DNA of 64,000 bases from Apostichopus japonicus. Lineage: Eukaryota; Echinodermata; Holothuroidea; Aspidochirotida; Stichopodidae. Position numbers and translations under genes: made by a program. The first letter of the stretch is position 1. Every line of letters starts with the position of its first letter. Under the pieces are notes generated by a model. That model was given only the letters and a program-made list of their open reading frames with translations. It was not told the DNA's origin and did not search any database. Below are positions 42,301-54,300 of the stretch, piece after piece. The DNA lies in the NCBI RefSeq assembly GCF_037975245.1, contig NC_092577.1:2122001-2186000 (forward strand). Direction: 5' to 3'.

Positions 42301-45300
42301 TGCTGGACAGGGAAAGGTTGTAATACTGTATGTACAGGGCACGGGGAGTGTAATAATGGCTCATGTAACTGTGACCCCTTGCAAGGATGGAGAGGGGCAG
42401 TCTGTCAAATACCAGGATGTCCTGGTTTTGGTGAGGATTGCACAGGACATGGGGATTGCAACTCAGCACTTCATGAGTGTTCGTGTGTTCCTGGTTGGAC
42501 AGGTGTGGGTTGCCATGTACCGGACTGTCCAGGAGAACCAGACTGTTTTGATCGAGGCTTCTGTAATACTACCTATGAATCTCCAAGATGTACAGAGTGT
42601 GAGAATGGTTGGATGGGACGTGGTTGTGAAATTGAGTGTACCCATGGTGTTCAGTTGCCAATGAACAGCGACCAGTGTTTGTGTGACCCAGGATGGGTTG
42701 GAATCAGCTGCAACTCAGAATGCTCTGGTCATGGAGTGATAGTCAATGATATTTGTATCTGTGATTATGATACCGGATGGAAAGGTGAGGTGTGTGATGT
42801 ACCTGGATGCCCAGGGTTGTTTAACCTAGACTGCTCTGGCCGTGGTGCTTGTGAAAGTGCCCAACATATTTGTACCTGTGACGCAGGGTGGCGTGGACTT
42901 GGCTGTGAAGTAGCTGATTGTCCTGGGGAGCCAGATTGTAACAATAACACCGGTGTGTGTGATGACAGTTTTGATCCTCCTAGGTGTGTCAACTGCTCTG
43001 ATGGTTGGATGGGGGAAGCCTGTGAGGAACCATGTATATTTGGGTATCAAGATCCACCAAATAGTGGCAACTGCCATTGTTTCGATGGCTACTCTGGAGT
43101 AGGGTGCGATGCTGAATGCTCCACACATGGCATAGTGAAAAACGATACCTGTCATTGTGACAAGGAATGGAAAGGACCATTGTGTGATATCCCAGGATGC
43201 CCTGGCAAATTTGGGAAAGACTGTAGTGGCAGAGGAGAGTGTAACTCAGCCACTCACAAGTGTGTCTGTGAAAATGGATGGACGGGGGAAGGATGTGAAT
43301 TACCTGATTGTCCAGGAGAACCAAACTGCAATAATAATGGAACTTGTAGTGAGGAGTATGACCCTCCTCAGTGTATAGATTGCATCCCTGGCTGGATGGG
43401 TGCAGATTGTGGGGAGGTGTGTCTCTATGGCCAACAGAGCTATCCAAACTCAGGGGTATGTGAGTGTGAACCTTGCTACTCTGGGAAAGGATGTAATGTA
43501 GAGTGTCAAGGGCACGGATCATGTGACAATGATACAAACAGATGCATCTGTGATGACGGTTGGCGCGGTGAGAAATGTGAGACTGCTGGTTGTCCAGGTA
43601 TTGGAGAGGACTGTTCTGGACATGGTGCTTGCAACAGTGGAATTCAGAAGTGTGATTGTTACCCTGGATGGGAAGGAAGAGGTTGTGAGATTCCAGACTG
43701 CCCTGGGAGTCCTGAAGATTGCAGTGGAAATGGCTTTTGTAATGGCACAACTGACCCACCGGTGAGTCATATGAAACTTTATACTTCTGTGTTTTGCATT
43801 CATTGTACAGGTATGCAAGCGTAAGCATTTTACTGTTTTTGCGGTCTCTGAATGTACTTAGCAGTTGCTGTCGCCACAAATCTCCTTCCGGAGGATGAAA
43901 CTCACATTAAATCCAAGTGTATATCTTGTGTGTACAGTATATGTTGTAGTGTATATCTTGTTATATATTTTGTAGTGTATATGTTGATGCAGATGTGTTG
44001 AATGCTAGGTGACATATCATAGTAGCATTTTCGTTTCTTTTTCTTCTAGGTTTGCAACTGCTTCAATGGCTATCAAAGTGCAGACTGCAGCTATCAATGT
44101 GCAAATGGCCATACTAATGCTACAGGCTTCTGTGTCTGTGATCCTTGCTACAACGGCTTCGAGTGTAACTTTGAGTGTTCCGGCCATGGCAGCTGTGATA
44201 AAGACACACTGACCTGCGAGTGTAACAACAACGAAGACGAAGGTTACCTGGGGCCCCTTTGTGAGATCACTGGGTGTCCCGGGCTAGATGGTAACTGTAA
44301 CGGCCATGGAACATGCGAAGGAGTGGATAAGGAATGTGCCTGCTACCCTGGATGGAGAGGTTCTGACTGCAGTCAACCTGACTGTCCTGGGGAAACGGGA
44401 AGTTGCTCAGGTAAATACTTGATAGTCATTTATAGAAGGTTAGCGGTGACATCTTTTATCCAGGTAAACTCTAGATCATTGTTTAGGATTTGACTGGAAA
44501 CATGCTTTATTACTCCTCTGGATCAGTGTTCGTTATTGTAGCTGGCAGGATCATAGTTAAATATTTGATGCCAATTTTAGTAGGCGATTTGTGTCCTCCT
44601 ATTTATTGTTATGTCAAGAACAAAGATGAATGTTTGGAATGTCGAGGATGCAAAGATGATAGATTAATTTGATACTGGATATTTATCAAAAACCTCAATG
44701 TGTGATAATATGTCTGATCATTCTTGCAAAATAAAAGATAGTACCCTTTCACTTTTTACATTCTGTAATCATGTTGGTTGATCATGGTTATTATCTTCAA
44801 TTTAATTTCATAGTGCTAGTCACTTTGGCTCATACACTCTTGATGTCCAATCATTTTATTCAAATATTATCTTCAACTAAATTTTAAGAGTGTTAGTCCC
44901 CACATTGTTCCATCATTTCATGGAAAAAAATCTTCCATTGCTAAACGTCCACAGTTGACACCCATGCAGGTGTCATTAACAGGAATCTGCCCCATCAATG
45001 AACCTGTTTAACTCAAGGGTTGTTTGGTTTTGCATTTGTTCACAATCAGGTCATGGTACATGCATAGATGAGATACCAAGACGTTGTGCGTGCGATCCCG
45101 ATTGGGCAGGGGAAGCTTGCGATGTGGTTTGTGAGAACGGTTATAACTTTGGAAACAAAAGTGGTTGCATCTGTGATCTGTGTCACACCGGTGAGGGGTG
45201 TGACGGAGTTTGCTCAGGAAAAGGCTCTTGTGTTAACAGGTGAGAAAATTGACATGATGATGCAAATTTGGATATGACTGTTAAATTGACGGATAAGCAA

Positions 45301-48300
45301 GTTGCTAACTCACACCAACCTTAAATGCCAACTCCAACCTCACAAAAATCAGTAGAAAAGCAAAAATTTTGTAGTTCATAGTGAGATGTTTACATTTTCA
45401 TAGAGATATTGTGAAGTGGTCCTCTTCATCCTCTAAAGTAATTAATAGTTAATCATTGATAATTATTCATATTTAGTCTAGCTCATTAACTTTTGTGTCT
45501 GTGATTTTGAATCTGGTTTGAGAGGAGATTGTTGCCGGATACCTGGATGTCCTGGAGTAGGGACAGACTGCTCCAATCATGGATTCTGTATTTGTCACAT
45601 TTAATTTTGTCTGTTTTTTATTACCAGCGTTTGTGTCTGTGATTTTGAGTCTGGTGCGAGAGGAGATCGTTGCCAGATACCTGGATGTCCTGGAGTAGGG
45701 ACAGACTGCTCAAATCATGGATCCTGTAACTTTGGAACTCTAGAGTGTGACTGTGATCCAGGCTGGAAGGGCATTGGTTGTCACATACCTGATTGCCCAG
45801 GTGCCCCAGACTGTAACAATAACGGAAGCTGTCCAATACCAGAATCAGACGATGACCCTGTGGTGTGCCATTGTTATGACACCTTCATGGGGGATGAATG
45901 TGAATTGAGGTGTATCCATGGAGATCCTGTAAACATCAACGGTACATGGGTTTGTGAATGTGATCCTTGTTATGCTGGCCTTGATTGCTCTGCCAAATGT
46001 AACGGTATCACTGATGATTGTCAAGAAGGTGTTTGCAACTGCGGATTCAGCGAATGGCGTGGTGACGCTTGTGAGATACCAGGTTGTTGGGGATATGGTG
46101 AAGACTGCACTGGACATGGTGATTGCAATGGTGGTGACCGCACATGCTCCTGTTACCCGGGCTGGATTGGTATTGGGTGTGAAAATGCAGACTGCCCTGG
46201 AGAAATAGATTGCAGTGGTAGAGGGGTCTGTGTACCAGAGGAGCCTGTACCCAAATGTAACTGCTCAGAGAATTATATAGGTATGTGTGCTCATCATCTG
46301 TAATGTGCTGTTCTAGTTAATTACAGTAGGTATAAAATAATGTTGTTATTATTGAAACATCCTCACAGTTTCACCATTTCTTAATAGTTTCTGATGGCTG
46401 CAGTAAGTGATAGCAGAAATTGAGCGCTTATTTAGTGACCATTTTCTTTATAGTATCAAGCATATTTGTTGCCAAAACCTTTTACAGAATTTTTTGTTTT
46501 TGGAGATAGCTGCGGAAACCGATAACAGAAATTGAAACTGATTGCGTGACCATTTTCTTAATAGTTTCTTGCATATTAGTTGTCATTACAGATGGCTTTT
46601 CAGAATACTTTTCTTCATAATTCATCTTCTTACTGGTTTGTGGACTGTTTACAGGGATTGCTTGTGAAGGACTGTGTGACCATGGGACACCAGATTCACC
46701 AGAATCAACAAACTGTACTTGCGATCCTTGCTGGCATGGGCCAGGGTGTGACCGCATGTGTAATGACTTTGGAGTCTGCACAGAGGACGGAACCTGCCTC
46801 TGTGGATTTGATGGATTCAGAGGGCCTTACTGCGAACAAAAGAGCTGTCCTGGATTGTATGAGATGGATTGTTCCGGTCGTGGTACTTGCCTGAGTGGTT
46901 AGTAACAGTAGCCTATAGACTTAATCACGATTGTATGTATGTATGTATTTTAGATCCTCCTGCAAGCAGGAACTCGCGAAGAAGCCTCATTGGCTTATCA
47001 AAGCCGCAAGCTGACAGAAGTCAGTCTCTTACATTCATATTTAACGTCCATGATTATGAACTGTTAATCGTCAAACTCTGTAACTGGACGACATACATTA
47101 ATCTGGGAGTGACTCGAACCGGGGACCTTATGATTGAAAGGCACAGGCGTTAACCACTGAGCTAACACTCCACTTTAAATGTTCTGGACGTCGTATTAGC
47201 CTGAACGCTTAGCCTAGACTTAATCACAATTAATCTATAGGCTTTAAATGATCAGCAACCCTTAATAGTCTGTCATCAAATGTGAATGGAAAAATGACTG
47301 GGCTATATCCACAAAATTTGGAAGAATTTTTTTGTCTAGAACAGGATTATTGCTTTTATTTTTGGTAGTCCAAAGGTCTTGGTTTCTTTTCAGTCTTCTT
47401 CTAGCTACTGACTACATTTACCAGTTTTTAATAAGTAATTTGCATAATTTGCATCTCATTACGTTTGGGTTTGATTGTGTAATCCTGATTAATATCCAGA
47501 CCAGTACCAAGAATTTTGAGGCTTTATGGTTGTGATACATTATACACCACACCATTCCCTTGATAGGGTGATGTTTGCATTTTATAGTGCAAAATACCAA
47601 CGCATATGATCTCTCTTTTAATACAATTGCAGTGATGTATAACAGTCATTCCATTATGTCTTTTATAGTTGCATTTTTATTTGTTCTTCATTCCTTGCAA
47701 AGGTAAGAACAACTGTTTAACTTTAGAGAACAAATTTACCAGACCGAACTGGCTAACTGACATGAAAACAAACTAAGAACATATTATGGGACACAGATGG
47801 TCAGACAGACAGACAGACAGACAGATAGACTGTCTGTCTAACAAACAAAGAACACATTATATGACACAGACATACTGGCTGTCTAACTTTTACATGCTTA
47901 TCAAGACAGTCTGAACAAGCCTGAAAATGCATTCTCAGGAGCATGAAAACAAATCTGCTCAACCCCAGCCCTAACAGCGATGGGGTTGAGGTCAGTTGAG
48001 GGGTGACCCTCCGTAAGTCTGGAACATTTCTTCATAGTCCAGAGGGGTTCATGGATGGAAGAACAGATTAGAACCTAAGTTTTCATGTTGTTTTTTTGTT
48101 CACAGGGGAATGTCTCTGTAATAATGGTTGGACCGGAGTAGGCTGTGAGCTACCAGACTGTCCCGGTGAACCAGATTGTAACAATAATGGCACCTGTGAT
48201 GGTGACACCATACCACTGCCATCCTGTGTTGATTGCATCCCCGGATGGATGGGAGAGTCTTGTGAACTACCCTGCGGGCCAGAACATGGCTTCCAGAATC

Positions 48301-51300
48301 CTCCTAATAGTGGTATCTGTCAGTGTACACATCCCTGTTGGCATGGCGATGGTTGTCAGGAGATGTGCAGTGGATTAGGAACATGCAGCAATGATGCATG
48401 TAGCTGTGTGGATGAGGATGGACTGAACCCAGGTAACTGGGGAGAGTTTTGTGAGAGAGAGGACTGCCCTGGTGTGGGATCACCATGTTCAGACCACGGC
48501 TTCTGTACCAATGACCTTGAATGTCAATGCGAAAATGACTGGTTGGGTATCGGATGTGAGACACCAGACTGTCCAGGGGAAGAAGACTGTTCAGGACATG
48601 GTGTGTGTGATGGCAGCAGTGGCATCCCAGAATGCATCTGTGATGGTCAGCACTTTGGTGATGCCTGTGAACTACTTTGTCGACACGGTGACGTTGTGGA
48701 TGGTAGATGCATATGCAATGATTGCTATATGGGACCCTTCTGTGATATTGAGTGTGGCGGCCAAGGATCTTGTGTCAATGGAATCTGTACCTGTTTTGCT
48801 GCTTGGTGGGGTAAGACTACATTAGCATAATCATTTTTACCTTCATGTATGGTCAAACCAGAGTTACAATAGTAGGGATGATATCTGTTCAATAATACCA
48901 AAATGTCCCCCCCCCCAAAAAAAAATGATACGGTTTTGTCTCATTTTATGTACTGTTCCTTGTGAGGTTCAGCCCCTTCAACTTGAATTACTAAAACAAA
49001 TCTTGTTTCATGCTTTTTAACCAAAGATCCTGTCGAGAAACCTCAGGAAAAAATTAGTGTCTTGATATTTTTGACAACCAGTTTATTTTGACCAGCCTCC
49101 TGATTTAGGACTGTGTTTAATATTTACTTTTGTGATGTTTGTGGTCAATCATTGAGTTACACTTGTAAATTGTAAAAAATTTAATTTAATTTTTTGGTTT
49201 TTTTTGGTTTGTTTTTTTTGGGCACTATTAGGAGGAATGTGTACTCTACGAGGTTGCCCAGGAACCGAAAACATGAACTGCACCGGAAGAGGTAAATGTA
49301 ATGTTCTAGAACAGACCTGCTTCTGTGACAGCGAATGGAAGGGAGATGGTTGCGAGTTACCAAACTGTCCCGGTACTCCGGATTGTAATGGCCGTGGTAT
49401 GTACGACTTGATTTGGTTTATTATGTATTAATAATAATAATAAACATTGATAGAGAAGAGACTTGAAATGTTGAATATTATCAAGTGCGCGAAAGAGACT
49501 ATGGTAAGGTATACCACAGACGTGGCGCGCAAGCTGCAAAGGTAAGAAGAAAAGGGACTTGCTGAATCTTATTAGTATCAAATTAAAGCTTCCAGTTTTC
49601 ACCAGCAGCTTCTTAACTATTTGTCAATTCCTTACAGGTGAGTGTTTGCTGATTGATGGTAAAGGACAGTGCCAGTGTGATGAAGGCTGGATAGGCCCAG
49701 CCTGTGATGTTGAGTGCATCCATGGAACTCAAAACCCAGACCACCCCAGTCTTTGTGTCTGTGATCCTTGCTATTCGGGAGAAAAGTGTGATGTTCTATG
49801 TTCTGGTCAGGGAACATGCATGTAAGTTTTTTTTTTTTTTTTTTTGTGCGAAAATAATTGTCCAATTGTTTGCAAGTTTGACCAAATACAGATTGCACTA
49901 CTGCACAGCTGCAAGTTACCTTGAATAGTCTTCAGGTTAAAGTTATTTTACCGGATATTTCTGATAATTTTTTAGGATGAAAAGATTATTAACCCAACGT
50001 AGCAGATTTGAAGGTGATTCGTTAAGGTCATTACTGATTTAACACATGTGCACACTTTATGTTAACTACTAATATATTATTATTTATGAATCACCCACCC
50101 CTTATCTCTCATACCACTTCTGAGAAAATATATCCCAAGAAACTCTCTCTTTTTTCATATTTAATAACTGCAACTTTAATTCTTGGAGTATTTCAAAATT
50201 CCAGGATAACATTGAAAAATAAGATTCGGTTGTGTTGAGAAAGTTTCTAGACAGTGAAACTTTGTATCATATTTATACTATTTTGAAACTCTTTCTTTTG
50301 TTTTCATCTTGGGTGTGTTTTTTTTTCAGCGATGATGCGTGTATATGTGACACATACTTTAAGGGCCATGACTGCAGTCAGATCGACTGCCCTGGGGATC
50401 CAGACTGCCTGGAAAGGGGATCCTGTGTGTTTAAAAACGATACAGCCATATGTCTCTGTAGCGCCGGCTTTACTGGTGACAATTGCAGTGCCATTGTTTG
50501 TCCTGGAGATCCAGAATGTAATGATAGAGGTAAAGATTTGCATGAATATCAAATGTCCTTCCTAAGAGTAATACCCTGAAATGTTTTATGGTAACAGGAC
50601 ATTTCATATGTGCACACCATACCTCTGGATATATCTTTCATATACTTTATAATTATAATTTGCAATAGAAAATCATAGTTTTATCATGTTTTAATGATTA
50701 ATCTTGCTTCGTTATGCAGGAAGTTGGGTTTTTTTTTTATTTGGGTTCTTTAATTTCTATGTTCTGTTTTGACAATGTTATTTACTTGTTGATATATATA
50801 TCTATGTATTTTTTTGGCAATTTTGGTTTGGATTTTTTGGGTGTAAAGTGCTTTAAGATATTCCTTTATGTTAAGAAATATATTTGATTTAATACTAATC
50901 CTCAGATTTTGCATTTCTTTCAACTAAAATTATTCCACCACTGACATATGTTCTCATCTGCTGTAGGGAAACTAATTATATATAGTAATCAGAAGATGCA
51001 TTCTTTCATATGTAAATGAACCTGGGTCTGTGTAATTCAGTTCACCAATATATCAATATACCAATATTTTAATATATCAATTGTACAAAAATATCAATTA
51101 TACCGATATGCATAATGGATGTTAAAGAAATTGAAAGGTCGTCTATAGTAGACTCAGCATTGCATATTCTTTTGCCCTCCGCTTTGAATAGGAAGCTGCA
51201 AGCTGATTGGAGATTATCCTGAATGTGTTTGTAACCATGGTTACACTGGTACATCATGCGATCGTTGCCTGTCTCGGTTCAGTGGTGATGACTGTGAAAG

Positions 51301-54300
51301 TTGTCTGCCAGGGTACATTGGCTGGAATGACTCATGCAGTGTGCCATGTATTAATGGGATGGCTACAGAACCCGGCGGGGATGTTTGCGAATGCTCTACA
51401 GATGATGAGCAAGGCTTTTGGACGGGACAAATATGTGACCAATGTCTGGAAGGGTTTGCTCTTCCATTCTGTGTGGAGTGTGCCGTTGGTAAGTAGATTC
51501 TTAACAATAATAGAAAGATGCTTGTCTCTTCTGGCATGTGAGCATATATACGTAATCATTTTCATATATATGTAATCATGTGAGCATATACGTAATCAAT
51601 ATGTAATCATTTTAACGTAACCCAATGCGATGACGGTGTGTTCCATCGGATTCTGTTTCCTCTTAGGTTGCACAGTGTAGAATTTTCCAGCTAGTCCTAA
51701 ACCAGAAACAATTAGTCATCTTTTTTCAGTCTGTACAAACTAAGCTGCTGTAAGTTACCCTAAGACACTTTTGATTTTAGTGTCATATATGTTGTTAATA
51801 AGTAACCGAATGTATTGTGTCGATGCTGATGGTGTGGACTCTATTCGATCAGATAATACTGTGAAATGTCAGTCCCGGGAACAGAAATGTCAGCATAAAA
51901 CATGCCCACATGTCTGAGAAACCTCTCCAAGTGAGACAATTTTGCCACCCTATCTGCATGAACGAAGAAGACCAAACCTGTAAAAAATTGTGAAATATTG
52001 CACTTCTGAATGCCTCTATAGAGCCGTCGTTTTACTTTTTAAAAACCAGAGACAGCAAACGTTGTTGATAGTTATATTAGATTTCTCACCTCATTGTTAA
52101 TAGTTTTAAATCCATTATTACAATGTTCATATAAGTTGATATTATTGCAAGAATATAACCCACCAATGAATTAAGCATCGATAGAGATCACTTTTGCAGT
52201 GGGACTATTATTGCTGCTTGGGTCCTTCGGTCCATATCTGGTTAACAGGTGGTAGTGTATATTCTATATGTAGTCTATATGTAGTATATATTTGTATGTA
52301 TTTTTATGTAGTATATATTGTTATATTAATATTCAAGCTGCATCCATTTTATTGTTCGTATTCATATTTTAAGGGGTTTTGTTATTTTGTTACTTAAATT
52401 TACTTAAAACTCACTTTTTTTTCTTTTTTAGGAATTTCACTGTAAATCTATATTATTTTTCAAATCATTCCTTCGTATATATATTTTTTTATATTAATAT
52501 TTAAGCTTTGTCAATTTAATTCTTCATATTCATATTTTAAAGGGTTTTGTCATTTTGTTGTCATTGTAAAGCGCTCTTGAACATGCTTAAGCATGTTCAA
52601 GAGCGCTATATTGGTAATTTTTAATGTTTGGTAAATAATAATAATAAATAATAGTCCATCATCATCATTTCCTTCCACTTCTTTCACTAACAGGCTATGT
52701 TGGTGATTGTTCCATTCGATGCACACCTGGACAAGGACAGTACGCTTTAGACCCTAAAGATGGAGGAGGTGGACGGGCTCCACTCATTCCATATTTACAA
52801 TGCGTAGTTCCACCAGCAGATGGTAACCCTGGTGTGGCTTGGTACGGATATACTAACGAGAATGATCACAACATCTATATATCCACTGGAGGAGATAATT
52901 TCTTCAATGTAGAAGATGATCTTGGCCAGCCAACAAAGTTCCAACCTGGAAGGCATGAAAGCATATTTTCTGTCAGGTGGGTATCTTTTATGCTTGTTGT
53001 TAGAGTAATGAAAGCATATTGTCTGTCAGGTGGGTATCTTTTATGCTTGTAGTTCGAGTAATGAAAGCATATTCGCTGTCAGGTGGGTATCTTTTATGCT
53101 TGTAGTTAGAGTAATGAAAGCATATTCTCTGTCAGGTGGGTATCTTTTATGATTGTAGTTAGAGTAATGAAAGCATATTCGCTGTCAGGTGGGTATCTTT
53201 TATGCTTGTGGTTAGAGTAATGTAAGCATATTGTCTGTCAGGTGGGTAGCTTTTATGCTTGTAGCTAGAGTAATGAAAGCATATTGTCTGTCAGATGGGT
53301 ATCTTTTATGCTTGTCGTTAGAGTAATGAAAGCATATTGTCTGTCAGGTGGATATCTTTTATGCTTGTAGTTAGAGAAATGCAAGCATATTCGCTGTCAG
53401 GTGGGTATCTTTTATGCTTGTCGTTAGAGTAATGAAAGCATATTGTATGTCAGGTGGGTATCTGTTATGCTTGTAGTTAGAGTAATGAAAGCATATTGTC
53501 TGTCAGGTGGGTATCTTTTATGCTTGTCGTTAGAGTAATGAAAGCATATTGTCTGTCAGGTGGATATCTTTTATGCTTGTAGTTAGAGTAATGCAAGCAT
53601 ATTGTCTGTCAGGTGGGTATCTTTTATGCTTGTCGTTAGAGTAATGAAAGCATATTGTATGTCAGGTGGGGTATCTGTTATGCTTGTAGTTAGAGTAATG
53701 AAAGCATATTGTCTGTCAGGTGGGTATCTTTTGTGCTGTAAATTACAGTATTGATAACAATCATCACATTAAAAAGTCACATATTTTGATGTACAAAATA
53801 AAGAATACTAAATCGTTTGCTCCTAATTGTGATCACAAGTATGATTCAGTGATAGTCATATTTTATTGCTTTCGTCTTTAATTTCTGAATTTTATTGTTT
53901 TCAATAATTATTGTTTAGTTATTTATTTCTGTGATTCTTAGGATGCAATATTTTTAGGCTGTTATAATTTTTTTAAGCTGTATTATTTTTTTTTTATTTA
54001 TTTATTTTTTTTAAGTTGTATTATTTTATGCGATTCTGTGAAGTGCTTTGAGATCATTCCTTTGATGTAAAGCGCTATATAAGAATAAATTATGATTATT
54101 ATAGTTTGTTATGATGAACACTTTTAGACACTGTGTCAAAAAGTAGTGGGCCGAGGGGGCTGCAGCTCCTGCAGCCAGACTGTGTAGGATACATTCTTGT
54201 GTTCCATGCAGTTTCACACAATGGTCGAACAGTTTCACATAAAAGGTCTGTGAACATCTTTTTCATTTGCAGCTTCTATTTTTGACAGTGTACATCTCAT

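Larger units (their letters stand above)
41572..51488 (+). other. EGF-like array region: about 11 super-repeats over exons 25-34
   Basis: Across exons 25-34 the frame repeats a unit of about 130-140 residues with four EGF-like segments in fixed order: CPGxxxDCSGHGxCN...CxCxPGWxGxGCExPD; CPGxPDCNxxGxC...DPPxCxxCxxGWMGxxCE; CxxG....NSGxCxCDPCxSGxGC; and xxCSGHGxC...CxCDxxWxGxxCxxPG. I count about 11 super-repeats, starting at CPGFDDDCSGNG near 42,030. A simpler run of EGF units precedes them, and a degenerate tail (CDRCLSRFSGDDCESCLPGY) follows in exon 34. The style resembles tenascin, teneurin and other EGF-rich matrix proteins. Calcium-binding D-x-D/N-E starts were not evident. Confidence 0.88.

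Noticed and set aside
41588-42664. Plus-strand 358-codon open frame overlapping the EGF array
   Set aside because: It is the +1 frame of cysteine-rich EGF codons (TGT, GGA, GAT). It has no domain pattern, and the EGF frame is unmistakable.
42989-43879. Minus-strand 296-codon open frame opposite the EGF array
   Set aside because: His/Ser/Leu-rich antisense of EGF codons with no recognisable domain.
47100-47172. Possible minus-strand tRNA gene
   Set aside because: Looks tRNA-like over about 70 bp, but the T stem is broken and it continues into a SINE body with a TACA-repeat tail.
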